A DNA stretch of 64,000 nt from Oricola indica. Its GTDB lineage: Bacteria; Pseudomonadota; Alphaproteobacteria; Rhizobiales; Rhizobiaceae. The notes beneath the pieces are model-generated. The model worked only from the letters and a program-made list of their open reading frames with translations. It had not been told where the DNA came from and ran no database searches. The position numbers and the translations under genes were made by a program. The stretch spans positions 248,001-312,000 of the forward strand of contig NZ_JAINFJ010000001.1 of assembly GCF_019966595.1 (NCBI RefSeq), written 5' to 3'. Of the stretch, positions 18,226 through 26,692 are shown piece by piece; within the stretch, counting starts at the first letter, position 1; the number at the start of each line of letters is the position of its first letter.

Positions 18226-18313
18226 ATCGGACGCTAAAAGAGCTTTCACAGCCGGTCAAGTGGCATTACCATCGCACGGAACGCCCGCGTCACGGAAAGA
18301 AAAGAAGGCGCCC

Positions 18314-18961
18314 TTGTCTCCCAAGAAATCAGGCACCGCCAAGGAAGCCAAGCCGCTTTCGCGTATCCAGGAAGCCAATCGAAAGGCCATTCTCGACGCC
18401 GCGCTCGATGTGTTCGCCAAATCCGGTTTCCGGGGCGCGACGATCGACGAGATCGCCGGCAAGGCGGGCATGTCGAAGCCCAACCTGCTCTACTATTTCA
18501 AGAGCAAGCGGGCGATCTACCAGCAGGTTCTCGAACAGACGCTGTCCGAATGGCTGACCCCGTTCGCCGAACTCGATCCGAACGGTGATCCAGTGGAAGA
18601 ACTGCGGCGTTACATCACAGCCAAGCTGAAGATGTCGGAGAGCAATCCCAACGCCTCCAAACTGTTCGCCAACGAGGTCATTCACGGCGCACCTGTGATC
18701 AGCGACTTCCTCACGACGTCGCTGAAGGCATTGGTCGACGAAAAGGCGAAGGTGATCCGCAAATGGGTCGGCGAAGGCAAGCTCGCGCCGATCGACCCCT
18801 ATCACCTGATCTTCACCATCTGGGCAACGACCCAGCATTACGCGGATTTCGACGTCCAGATCAGGGCCGTCATCGGCACACAGGCGGGCAAGCCCGGCTT
18901 CCACGAACAGGCCGCCCAGGCCGTGCTCTCGATCATTCTTCACGGCATCAAGCCGCGTTAG
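18314..18961 (+). CDS. rutR: RutR, TetR-family pyrimidine-responsive regulator
   Basis: 215 residues from a TTG at 18314 (MSPKKSG), preceded by AGAAGG; E. coli RutR is 212. A GTG at 18260 is an in-frame alternative. The HTH is GATIDEIAGKAGMSKPNLLYYF, followed by SKRAIYQQVLEQTLSEWLTP. Near-identity to E. coli RutR is clear at WVGEGKLAPIDPYHLIFTIWA and TQHYADFDVQI. In E. coli it controls the Rut monooxygenase pathway and other genes; here no rut genes are present and it sits in the middle of a reductive-pathway locus. Its coding frame is open far upstream (to 14147) without being gene there. Confidence 0.9.
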   Translation: MSPKKSGTAKEAKPLSRIQEANRKAILDAALDVFAKSGFRGATIDEIAGKAGMSKPNLLYYFKSKRAIYQQVLEQTLSEWLTPFAELDPNGDPVEELRRYITAKLKMSESNPNASKLFANEVIHGAPVISDFLTTSLKALVDEKAKVIRKWVGEGKLAPIDPYHLIFTIWATTQHYADFDVQIRAVIGTQAGKPGFHEQAAQAVLSIILHGIKPR

Positions 18962-19656
18962 ACGTCGTCGGGATCGTCCAGCTCCGGATAATGCCGGAAA
19001 ATGCCCGTCTCATTGAAGGCCTGACGGCGGTCGCTCGCCAGATAGCCGGACAGTTCGGGCATTTGCCCGACCGCCTTCGCGATAGCGGCGATATGCGGGT
19101 AGTCGCCGATATGCCGAGCCATGGCCTTCGGGAAGGCGTAATCCAGCCCGGCGAAGACGTGGAAGAGCGACAGGTCCGCATAGGTGACGGCGTCGCCGAC
19201 CATGTGATCCTGCCCGTGCGGATTGCGCCGGACCACGGTTTCGAACCAGCCGAGGAATTTCGGTATGCGCTCCGTCCGAAAATGCTCGGCGCGGCGCAGC
19301 GCCTCCGGCTTCTGGTCCTCGTAATAGAGACCCGAACCGACCGGGTGATGCGTGTCGTGAACCTCGTTGACGAAATCCATGATGGTCAGCTGTATCTGGT
19401 GAAGCCACAGCCTTTCGGCCTCGTCCTGCGGTGCAAGCCCCAGTTTCGGTCCGAGGTGATGCAGGATCAGCGCCGCCTGGCCGATAACGAGATCGCCGTC
19501 GCGCAAATAGGGCGGCGCGAAGGACGGGGTCGCGATGTCCCGATCCTCGCCGAAGCCGCCGTGATCCTCATAATCGGCGCCGGCATATTCCAATGCGAGA
19601 CGGACGAATTCCCCTCGCCCCGGCAATCCGGGCCAGTAGTAGAGTTTGTAAGCCAT
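18958..19656 (-). CDS. Glutathione S-transferase family protein
   Basis: 232 residues from MAYKLYYWPG at 19656. The N-terminal thioredoxin fold (YKLYYWPGLPGRGEFVRLALEY, with DGDLVIGQAALILHHLG in the glutathione-binding region) is followed by an all-helical domain with the N-capping motif VTYADLSLFHV. It converges with rutR and their ends overlap by four bases. It lies 72 bases downstream of preA behind a strong hairpin, so it may be expressed weakly from the preTA promoter. No specific substrate can be named. Confidence 0.85.
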   Translation of the reverse strand: MAYKLYYWPGLPGRGEFVRLALEYAGADYEDHGGFGEDRDIATPSFAPPYLRDGDLVIGQAALILHHLGPKLGLAPQDEAERLWLHQIQLTIMDFVNEVHDTHHPVGSGLYYEDQKPEALRRAEHFRTERIPKFLGWFETVVRRNPHGQDHMVGDAVTYADLSLFHVFAGLDYAFPKAMARHIGDYPHIAAIAKAVGQMPELSGYLASDRRQAFNETGIFRHYPELDDPDDV

Positions 19657-19674
19657 GCAGCGAAATTGGGACGT

Positions 19675-19705
19675 TTCCGGCCGGCCCGTCAAGGCCGGGC
19701 CGGAA
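19675..19705 (-). terminator. Strong GC hairpin between preA and the GST gene
   Basis: Outer stem TTCCGGCC (19675-19682) with GGCCGGAA (19698-19705), an inner GGCC/GGCC stem with one bulged G, and a six-base loop. There is no T-tract after it on the minus strand, so it probably attenuates transcription or protects the preTA mRNA end rather than terminating fully. Confidence 0.5.
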
Positions 19706-19728
19706 ATCCTGTGCCCGACGTGGCGTCG

Positions 19729-21042
19729 CTATTCCGCAGCTTCCTTCGCCCAGACGGCCGGGTTGTTCGGGTGCGTCGTCCAGTTGGCGTAGTCCGGATC
19801 GACCGGCTTCTTGGTGCGCGGATCGACGCCGGAAATCGGCTCCATGGAGATGCAGCCCTCGACCGGACAGACATTGACGCACAGGTTGCAGCCGACACAC
19901 TCCTCTTCGATCACCTCGAAGTGGCGCTTGCCGTCCACCATGTTGGTGATCGCCTGGTGCGACGTGTCCTCGCAGGCGATGTGGCAGCGGCCGCACTTGA
20001 TGCAGGCCTCCTGGTCAATTTTCGCCTTGGTGACGTAGTTCAGGTTGAGATACTGCCAATCAGTGACGTTCGGGACCGCCTTGCCACGGAAATCCTCGAT
20101 CGTCTCGAAGCCCTTCTCATCCATGTAATTCTCAAGGCCTGCAATCATTTCCTGCACGACCTTGAATCCATATGTCATCGCCGCGGTGCAGACCTGGACG
20201 GTGCCGCAGCCGAGCGCGATGAATTCGGCGGCGTCGCGCCATGTCGTCACGCCACCGATGCCGGAAATCGGAAGTCCATGCGTCTCCGGATTACGCGCAA
20301 TCTCGGATACCATGGACAGGGCGATCGGCTTGACCGCAGGCCCGCAATAGCCGCCATGCGACCCCTTGCCGTCGATGGTAGGCTCGGGCGCGAAGCTGTC
20401 GAGATCGACCGCGGTGATCGAGTTGATTGTGTTGATCAGACTGACAGCATCGGCACCACCGCGCATGGCCGCTTCCGCGGGACGGCGGATGTCGGTGATG
20501 TTCGGCGTCAGCTTCACGATCACCGGCATGTCCGTGTGCTGCTTGCACCATTCGGCGACCATCTGGATATATTCCGGCACCTGGCCAACAGCCGCGCCCA
20601 TGCCCCGCTCGCTCATGCCGTGCGGACAGCCGAAATTCAGCTCCACCCCGTCGGCGCCCGTCTCAGCGACGCGGCCGAGGATCTTCTTCCACGGTTCTTC
20701 TTCGCAAGGCACCATCAGCGAGACGACGACCGCCCGGTCGGGCCAGTTCTTCTTGGTCGCCTTGATCTCCTCGAGATTGATCTCGAGGTCGCGGTCGGTG
20801 ATCAGCTCGATATTGTTGAGCCCGAGCAGGCGGCGGTCGGCGCCCCAGATCGCGCCATAGCGCGGTCCGTTGACATTGACCACCGGCGGTCCCGCCTCGC
20901 CCAGCGTCTTCCACACGACGCCGCCCCAGCCCGCCTCGAAGGCACGCTCGACATTATACTGCTTGTCGGTCGGCGGCGCGGAGGCCAGCCAGAACGGGTT
21001 CGGCGACTTGATACCGAGGAAATTCGTCGAAAGGTCTGCCAT
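19729..21042 (-). CDS. preA: NAD(P)-dependent dihydropyrimidine dehydrogenase, PreA subunit
   Basis: 437 residues. The first ~310 are an FMN TIM barrel of the dihydroorotate-dehydrogenase class: NPFWLASAPPTDKQYNVERAF, VELNFGCPHGMSERGMGAAVG and ISGIGGVTTWRDAAEFI. A C-terminal ferredoxin domain carries two CxxCxxC clusters, CIKCGRCHIAC and CVGCNLCVNVCP. With PreT it reduces uracil and thymine to the dihydro forms, the first step of the pathway completed by the operon at 7178-18109. It is 14 bases downstream of preT. Confidence 0.93.
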   Translation of the reverse strand: MADLSTNFLGIKSPNPFWLASAPPTDKQYNVERAFEAGWGGVVWKTLGEAGPPVVNVNGPRYGAIWGADRRLLGLNNIELITDRDLEINLEEIKATKKNWPDRAVVVSLMVPCEEEPWKKILGRVAETGADGVELNFGCPHGMSERGMGAAVGQVPEYIQMVAEWCKQHTDMPVIVKLTPNITDIRRPAEAAMRGGADAVSLINTINSITAVDLDSFAPEPTIDGKGSHGGYCGPAVKPIALSMVSEIARNPETHGLPISGIGGVTTWRDAAEFIALGCGTVQVCTAAMTYGFKVVQEMIAGLENYMDEKGFETIEDFRGKAVPNVTDWQYLNLNYVTKAKIDQEACIKCGRCHIACEDTSHQAITNMVDGKRHFEVIEEECVGCNLCVNVCPVEGCISMEPISGVDPRTKKPVDPDYANWTTHPNNPAVWAKEAAE

Positions 21043-21056
21043 GTCGCGTCCTCCTG

Positions 21057-22379
21057 TCAGGCGCTCAATGCACTGTGAATGCTCTCGGCCGCATCGCGGC
21101 CCTGCGACACGGCGGTCACCGTCAGGTCATCGCCGGCATTGACGCAGTCGCCGCCTGCCCAGACCTTCGCCATGGACGTCCGGCCCTCTTCATCGACCGC
21201 GATACGCCCGCCGTCGAGCGCGATCGTCTCGCCGGAGCCATTCAGGCTGTCCGGCACGAAAGCCTGGCCGATCGCCTTCATCACCTCGTCGCAGGCGATG
21301 GTGACGGTTTCGCCGCCCCGGTCGAAGGTTATGCCCGCAACCGTGCCACCCTCGACAATCATCGATTTCGGAGTCATCCCGTAACGGATCGAGACGCCGC
21401 GCACCTTGGCGATTTCCTGCTCGTATTCCGACGCCTTCATGCGCTCTTTCGGGCCGCGATAGCAGATCGTCACCTCGTCCGCACCTAATGCCCTGGCCTG
21501 CACGGCGGCATCGACCGCGGTCATGCCGCCGCCAATGACGACCACACGCCGGCCGACCGGAACGGTGGAGACGTCGGATGCCTGGCGCAAATCGCCGATC
21601 CACGAGACCGCGTCGAGACTGCCATCCGCATCGGCGCCATCGATGGAAAGCGCATTGACACCCGCGAGCCCCATGCCAAGGAAGACCGCGTCATAGTCGG
21701 CGGAAAGCTGCGACAGCGAAATCTCCGCGCCGAGCGCCTTTTCGTAGTGCATCGTGATGCCGCCAATGGCGGTAATGTAATCGACTTCCGCCTGTGCGAA
21801 GCCGTCCGGCGTCTTGTAGCTGGCGATGCCGTACTCGTTCAGGCCACCCGCCTTGGGATGCGCCTCGTAAACGTCGACATCATGCCCCTTCACCGCCAGG
21901 CGATGCGCGCAGGCCAGCCCCGCCGGCCCGGCCCCGACCACCGCGACGCGCTTACCGGTCGAAGGCGCGCGGGTGAAGAACTGCTTTTCAGCCGCCATGG
22001 CCGCATCGGTCGCGAAGCGCTGCAGCAGGCCGATCTTCACCGGCTTGCCTTCCGCCGTTTCGCGCACGCAGACTTCCTCGCAGAGCGTCTCCGTCGGACA
22101 GACGCGGGCGCACATGCCGCCGAAGATGTTCTGCTCGAAGATCGTCTTCGCCGCGCCGAGCGGATTGCCCGTCGATATCTCGCGAATGAACATCGGTATG
22201 TCGATCGATGTCGGACACGCCTCCATACAAGGCGCGTCGTAACAGAAATAGCACCGGTCGGCCTCGACATGCGCTTCGTGCCCGTCAAGCGGTGGATGCA
22301 GATCCGAAAACAGATCGGAATAGGCATCCGGATCGAGACGACCGGCCTTTACGTCACGGGCCTGTTGATCGGCATTCAT
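21057..22379 (-). CDS. preT: Dihydropyrimidine dehydrogenase, PreT (NAD(P)H/FAD) subunit
   Basis: 440 residues from ATG 22379 (MNADQQARD), chosen because GGAGGGAG lies just upstream; an open extension to 22430 has no ribosome site. The N-terminal Fe-S domain has CYFCYDAPCMEACPTSIDIP and GMCARVCPTETLCEEVC. Then come the FAD site VAVVGAGPAGLACAH, the NAD(P) site VVVIGGGMTAVDAA, and the C-terminal FAD motif VWAGGDCVNAG. It feeds electrons from NAD(P)H to PreA. Its promoter region holds a RutR-like box. Confidence 0.93.
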   Translation of the reverse strand: MNADQQARDVKAGRLDPDAYSDLFSDLHPPLDGHEAHVEADRCYFCYDAPCMEACPTSIDIPMFIREISTGNPLGAAKTIFEQNIFGGMCARVCPTETLCEEVCVRETAEGKPVKIGLLQRFATDAAMAAEKQFFTRAPSTGKRVAVVGAGPAGLACAHRLAVKGHDVDVYEAHPKAGGLNEYGIASYKTPDGFAQAEVDYITAIGGITMHYEKALGAEISLSQLSADYDAVFLGMGLAGVNALSIDGADADGSLDAVSWIGDLRQASDVSTVPVGRRVVVIGGGMTAVDAAVQARALGADEVTICYRGPKERMKASEYEQEIAKVRGVSIRYGMTPKSMIVEGGTVAGITFDRGGETVTIACDEVMKAIGQAFVPDSLNGSGETIALDGGRIAVDEEGRTSMAKVWAGGDCVNAGDDLTVTAVSQGRDAAESIHSALSA

Positions 22380-22630
22380 GCGGCACTCCCTCCACATCGC
22401 GTTGCCCTGCCGCCCATCGGGCGACGTCATCGAAAAAAAAGATGACCGAATTTTATCAAAAGGTCAAATTTGAAAATCGCGACGTAAAATACCTGTCACA
22501 GCTTGATGCGACTCTCGCGCGAGTGCGCTGTCCGCACAGGCGAAACTCTGCGCAAGCCTTGCCTGAATCGGCGAAGCGGGCGAAGGTCGCCGACATTCCC
22601 CGATACGTCGAATTTTCCGAGTCGAACCCA
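22380..22630. other. Divergent intergenic region preT / MaoC-phosphotransacetylase fusion
   Basis: It holds an AT-rich stretch (22433-22490), including AAAAAAAAGATGACC and the RutR-like box described separately, then ~130 GC-richer bases leading to the plus-strand start at 22631. I see no gene here: the open plus-strand frame through it has no family likeness. Promoters for both directions are presumably in the AT-rich part. Confidence 0.6.
22452..22467. promoter_or_regulatory. Probable second RutR box upstream of preT
   Basis: On the minus strand the site reads TTGACCTTTTGATAAA. It keeps one perfect half (TTGACC) and 4 of 6 bases in the other half of the palindrome found at 18210-18225. It is 73-88 bases upstream of the preT start and within the 251-base region shared with the divergent ptaX-ackA pair. 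Confidence 0.55.
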
Positions 22631-24016
22631 ATGACGATCTACACCAACAAGACCCATGACCAGCTTTCCGTCGGCATGGAGGCAGAGATCAAGCGCCTTT
22701 GCCGCGCCGAGGACTTCTTCATCTTCGCCAACTCCTCCGGCAACCACAATCCGGTGCACCTCCCGCACGAGGACCACACGGGCGACGGGCTGGAGGACGA
22801 ACCCAAGGCGCCGTCCATGTGGGTGGCCTCGCTGTTTTCCGCCGTGCTGGGCAATTTCCTCCCCGGCCCCGGCTCGCTCTACAAGCAGCAGACCCTGCGC
22901 TTCCTCGGCCGCGCGGAGGCCGGCGAGGAACTGACCATCAAGGTTCGCATCACCGAGCTTCGGCCAGACCGGATCGCCTGTTTCGACACATGGGTCGAGG
23001 GCCCGGACGGCCGCCGAATCGTCGAGGGCGAGGCCGAGGTCATCGCGCCCGAAAAGCAGGTCACTTTCAACGACGAGGATCTTCCCGGCCTGACGATCCG
23101 TCGCCATGTCCATTTCGACAGGCTTCTCGACCTTTCGGAACCACTGGAGGCGATTCCGACAGCCGTCGTCGCTCCGGAGGAGGAGCAGGCCCTGTCCGGC
23201 GCGCTGCTTGCCGCCGAACACACGCTGATACATCCGATCCTGATCGGCGACCGCGAAAAGATTGCAGACGTCGCAAAGAAACTGGGCGCCGACCTGACGG
23301 GAATCGAACTGATCGATGAACCCGATCATGATCGCGCCGCCGCGCTGGCCGTTCACCTCGTTCACGAGGGCCGCGCCAAGGCGGTCATGAAGGGCCATCT
23401 TCACACCGACCAATTGCTGCGCCACGTCATCAAGAAGGACGGCGGGTTGCGCACGGCGCGGCGCCTCAGCCATGTCTTCGTCATGGATGTGCCCGGCCTC
23501 GACCAGCTCCTGATGGTAACCGATGCGGCGATCAACATCGCGCCAAGCCTCGAAGAAAAGGTCGACATTACCCAGAACGCAATCGACCTCGCGCGATCCC
23601 TCGGCATCGAGGAGCCCAAGGTCGGCGTTCTATCGGCCGTTGAAACCGTAAACCCAAAGATCCCGTCGACCATCGACGCCGCCGTCCTTTCCAAGATGGC
23701 CGAGCGCGGCCAGATCAAGGGCGGCATCGTCGACGGGCCGCTCGCCATGGACAACGCCGTCGATGTCGAGGCCGCCAGAACCAAGGGCATCAAGTCGCTT
23801 GTGGCCGGTCATGCCGACATCCTCGTCGTTCCGAACATGGAAGCCGGCAACATGCTGGCGAAGGAACTGACCTTCGTCGCCCATGCCGAGGCCGCCGGCG
23901 TGGTAATGGGCGCGCTTTGTCCGATCATCCTGACCAGCCGCGCCGATGACGACAAGGCTCGACTCGCCTCCTGCGCCGTCGCCGCGCTTTTTCATGAGTG
24001 GAGAAAGAAGCCGTGA
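22631..24016 (+). CDS. MaoC-like dehydratase / phosphate acetyltransferase fusion
   Basis: 461 residues from ATG 22631 (MTIYTNKTHDQLSVGM). Residues ~1-150 are a MaoC hot-dog domain (FIFANSSGNHNPVHLPHED, then RFLGRAEAGEELTIKVRITE). Residues ~165-461 are a phosphotransacetylase domain (HPILIGDREKI, KAVMKGHLHTD, LMVTDAAINIAPSL, GIVDGPLAMDNAV). It probably converts acetyl-CoA (perhaps propionyl-CoA) to the acyl phosphate. The MaoC part may be an inactive partner or recognise an acyl-CoA. The stop overlaps the acetate kinase start. It is divergent from preT, suggesting a link with the acetyl-CoA made from pyrimidines. Confidence 0.88.
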   Translation: MTIYTNKTHDQLSVGMEAEIKRLCRAEDFFIFANSSGNHNPVHLPHEDHTGDGLEDEPKAPSMWVASLFSAVLGNFLPGPGSLYKQQTLRFLGRAEAGEELTIKVRITELRPDRIACFDTWVEGPDGRRIVEGEAEVIAPEKQVTFNDEDLPGLTIRRHVHFDRLLDLSEPLEAIPTAVVAPEEEQALSGALLAAEHTLIHPILIGDREKIADVAKKLGADLTGIELIDEPDHDRAAALAVHLVHEGRAKAVMKGHLHTDQLLRHVIKKDGGLRTARRLSHVFVMDVPGLDQLLMVTDAAINIAPSLEEKVDITQNAIDLARSLGIEEPKVGVLSAVETVNPKIPSTIDAAVLSKMAERGQIKGGIVDGPLAMDNAVDVEAARTKGIKSLVAGHADILVVPNMEAGNMLAKELTFVAHAEAAGVVMGALCPIILTSRADDDKARLASCAVAALFHEWRKKP

Positions 24017-25176
24017 CCGGCGCGATACTCACGATCAACGCCGGTTCCTCCTCCATCAAGTTCTCGATCTATGCGCCCGGCACGGACCCTGTCGAGAAGA
24101 TGCGCGGCCAGGTCGAGAATATCGGTGGCGACGCCCGATTGAGCATCGAAGCCGACGGCCGGGACAAGCACCGCTACGAGATCGGAAAAGCCGATCACAA
24201 GCGGGCGCTCGCGGCAATCCTCGACCATGCCGATGACGGGCTGGATGGCGGCGTCGCAGGCGTCGGCCACCGCATCGTCCACGGCGGCACCGATTTCACC
24301 GAGCCCGCCCGGCTGGACGAAGCGACGATTGCCGCGCTGACTAACCTGGAGCCCCTCGCCCCGCTGCATCAGCCGCACAACCTCGCCGCGGTCCATGCGG
24401 CCATCGAGGCTTTTCCGGACGCTGTGCAGATCGCCTGTTTCGACACGGCTTTTCACCGGGCGCATCCGTGGGTGCACGACACTTTCGGCCTGCCTCGCGA
24501 ATGGTATGATCGCGGCGTTCGCCGCTACGGCTTCCATGGCCTGTCCTACGATTACGTTTCCAGCGAAGTTGCCCGCGTCGCGCCCGAGCTTCGCGACGCA
24601 CGCGTGGTCATCGCCCACCTCGGAAACGGCGCGTCCATGTGCGCCCTGCGCGGCGGCGCCAGCGTGACTTCAACCATGGGCTTCACGACGCTCGACGGCC
24701 TGCCGATGGGAACGCGCTGCGGCCAGATCGATCCGGGCGTCCTGCTCTACATGCTCGAACACGAAAAGATGACGCCGGACGCGCTCACCGACCTGCTGTA
24801 CAGGAGGAGCGGTCTGAAAGGCCTGTCCGGCCTCACTCACGACATGCGTGAGCTCGAAGCTTCCAGCGCGCCCGAAGCACGGCAGGCCATCGAATATTTC
24901 GTCGCGGGCATCCGTCAGGAGCTGGGCGGCCTCGCCGCTGTGCTCGGCGGGCTCGACGCCCTCGTCTTCACCGGCGGAATAGGCGAACACTCGGCCCATG
25001 TTCGCCGCAAGGTTTGCGAGAACATGGACTGGCTTGGCATCGAGATCGACAAGGCGAAAAACGCGGATAACGCAATGGAGTTGGGGACCGGTCAAACCCG
25101 CGTCATGGTCATTCCCACGGACGAAGAACGCGTGATCGCCCGAGCGGTCAATACTGCGCTGACAGGCAGCTCCTGA
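24013..25176 (+). CDS. ackA: Acetate kinase
   Basis: 387 residues from GTG 24013, overlapping the phosphotransacetylase stop (GTGA); another GTG at 23998 is in frame, but the purine-rich GAGAAAGAAG before 24013 favours the shorter form. Family marks: LTINAGSSSIKFSIY at the N-terminus, GHRIVHGG, RYGFHGLSY, VIAHLGNGASMCA, SVTSTMGFTTLDGLPMGTR, and FTGGIGEHSAHVR near the end. It moves phosphate from acetyl phosphate to ADP, giving acetate and ATP. It is shorter by ~10 residues than E. coli AckA, which is common in alphaproteobacteria. Confidence 0.93.
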   Translation: MTGAILTINAGSSSIKFSIYAPGTDPVEKMRGQVENIGGDARLSIEADGRDKHRYEIGKADHKRALAAILDHADDGLDGGVAGVGHRIVHGGTDFTEPARLDEATIAALTNLEPLAPLHQPHNLAAVHAAIEAFPDAVQIACFDTAFHRAHPWVHDTFGLPREWYDRGVRRYGFHGLSYDYVSSEVARVAPELRDARVVIAHLGNGASMCALRGGASVTSTMGFTTLDGLPMGTRCGQIDPGVLLYMLEHEKMTPDALTDLLYRRSGLKGLSGLTHDMRELEASSAPEARQAIEYFVAGIRQELGGLAAVLGGLDALVFTGGIGEHSAHVRRKVCENMDWLGIEIDKAKNADNAMELGTGQTRVMVIPTDEERVIARAVNTALTGSS

Positions 25177-25247
25177 GACCCGCAAAACGACGAGACCAAC
25201 GCATTTCCACGACGGTCTCAAGCAGTGTCCGTAATGCCTCGCCGCTT

Positions 25248-26567
25248 CTAGAAATGGAAAACGGCGGCGACGCTTCCGGTTCCGCCGGTCTTTTTAAGCG
25301 ATCCAAAATCGTCGATGTCCTCGAGCAGGTTCTCGGTCAGCGAGATGCCGTACTCACCGCGAACGCTGACACCGTCGGCAACGAAAGTCTCGACGCCGCC
25401 ACCGAATTCGTAGGCATTGACCGAGAATGTCTCGCGCTCGGTGATTCCACCGTCGCTGATTTCACCATACATGTGGTTGCGCGAGTAGCCGCCATAACCG
25501 AAAATCAACGTCGAGGGATTGACCAGAACGCCGGCGCGAAGACGGGCGTTCGCCGCCCATTCGGTGCCGACGCTGAACCTTCCGATAGCGACGCCACCAA
25601 TATCCGCGTTGACCTCGAAATTGATGGTCGAGGCGCTCACACCGCCTTCGACACCGACGACGAAGCGGGAGCCAACCTGATGGTTGTAACCCACGAAGCC
25701 ACCACCCATCAGTCCATTGGAACCGAAACCGTCGAACACGCCACCGACATCCGGGTCGCCAACAGAAAGTTCCGTGTTACCCATATCATGTCCGCCCCGC
25801 AAACCACCGAAGAAACCAGTCCAGCTCTCCGGCGCATTGACGAAAACCGTCTCAACCGGCGACGGAGCGCCGAAGCCGTATACCAGCGACACCTTCGCCG
25901 TGCCGATGATGGGGGTGACGTCGAGTTCGAGATCGTCGAACGTGAAGCTCTGCTGCGTGAGATAACTCGCGACATACTCGAAACGGCCACGCAGATTGCC
26001 GCCGAGAACGGTTTCCACGCCGAGGCTGCCGAGCGCCACGCCGTAGAAGAACTCTTCGTCCGAGTCCGACAGTACACCACCGCCATCGTCGACATAATAG
26101 CTGCCAACACCATGCGCGACGGTCAGACCGATGGAACTGAACACCAGCGTCTCGGGATTTACGAGGTAACCCGCGCGCGCTGAAGCCGTCGCAAGCCAGT
26201 CGGTTTTCAACTGACCTCGCGCGATCACGTTGGGCTCGTAGTAGGAAATACTGCTCGTAATGTCCGACCAGTGACCGCCGATCTGGCCGCCGATAAGGAA
26301 GCCGTTATCAAGCAGGTGGTCGTATCCGACGAACATTCCCCCGGAAATCCCGTCGGCACCCCAACCATCTACCGTGATGGAGTCATCCAGCTCGCTCAGG
26401 CCAATCTGGTTGTTCGCGATACTATGGGCAATTTCCGCTCCGACATAAAAACCACCGAAATTCGTCTCCGTGCCCGGAACGAACACGTCATCGGCGGCAC
26501 GCGCACCGGATATCCCCTGCGTGACCGCTATAACCGCCGCGAATGAAAGCACGTCGAAAATACGCAT
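25248..26567 (-). CDS. Outer-membrane protein with two tandem Omp25/31-like beta-barrel repeats
   Basis: 439 residues from ATG 26567 behind GAGGAGGG. Residues 1-24 are a signal peptide (ending ISGARA). Two homologous halves follow. Half one (~36-241) has TNFGGFYVGAEIAH, FVGYDHLLDNGFLIGGQ, ARAGYLVNPETLVFSSIG and GTAKVSLVYGF. Half two (~249-439) has ESWTGFFGGLRGGH, FVGYNHQVGSRFVVGVE, LRAGVLVNPSTLIFGYGG and GTGSVAAVFHF. Each is the length of one 8-strand barrel, and the chain ends in phenylalanine as outer-membrane proteins do. It converges with ackA. Function is unknown; structural or adhesive roles are possible. Confidence 0.8.
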   Translation of the reverse strand: MRIFDVLSFAAVIAVTQGISGARAADDVFVPGTETNFGGFYVGAEIAHSIANNQIGLSELDDSITVDGWGADGISGGMFVGYDHLLDNGFLIGGQIGGHWSDITSSISYYEPNVIARGQLKTDWLATASARAGYLVNPETLVFSSIGLTVAHGVGSYYVDDGGGVLSDSDEEFFYGVALGSLGVETVLGGNLRGRFEYVASYLTQQSFTFDDLELDVTPIIGTAKVSLVYGFGAPSPVETVFVNAPESWTGFFGGLRGGHDMGNTELSVGDPDVGGVFDGFGSNGLMGGGFVGYNHQVGSRFVVGVEGGVSASTINFEVNADIGGVAIGRFSVGTEWAANARLRAGVLVNPSTLIFGYGGYSRNHMYGEISDGGITERETFSVNAYEFGGGVETFVADGVSVRGEYGISLTENLLEDIDDFGSLKKTGGTGSVAAVFHF

Positions 26568-26583
26568 AGGATACGCCCTCCTC

Positions 26584-26607
26584 AGGGCCCGTACGTCCGC
26601 GGGCCCT
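26584..26607. repeat. Eight-base-pair hairpin in the leader of the outer-membrane protein gene
   Basis: AGGGCCCG (26584-26591) and CGGGCCCT (26600-26607) pair perfectly around an eight-base loop. On the minus strand it directly precedes the GAGGAGGG ribosome site of the downstream gene and follows the putA stop by about 85 bases. It may end putA transcription in part or fold the leader of the porin-like gene. No T-tract is present. Confidence 0.5.
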
Positions 26608-26692
26608 CTACCTTACCTTGCGTAAATCATACATCCTGATTCGACAACAGTCTCCTAACGAACCGGTCGCCTCGAACCGTGACGGTCCGCCG

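Noticed and set aside
14147-18313. Open plus-strand frame of more than 1,380 codons leading in-frame into rutR
   Set aside because: It runs antisense to four solid genes, its translation is rich in Arg/His/Asp with no family likeness, and RutR alignment begins only near 18314. It is an effect of GC-rich third positions on the opposite strand.
18763-21078. Long plus-strand open frame (~770 codons) over the GST and preA genes
   Set aside because: Antisense to two well-supported genes, with no recognisable domain.
25192-25219. GAGACC/GGTCTC inverted repeat between ackA and the outer-membrane protein gene as a terminator
   Set aside because: Six-pair stem with a 16-base loop and no T-tract; too weak to call, though it lies between convergent genes.
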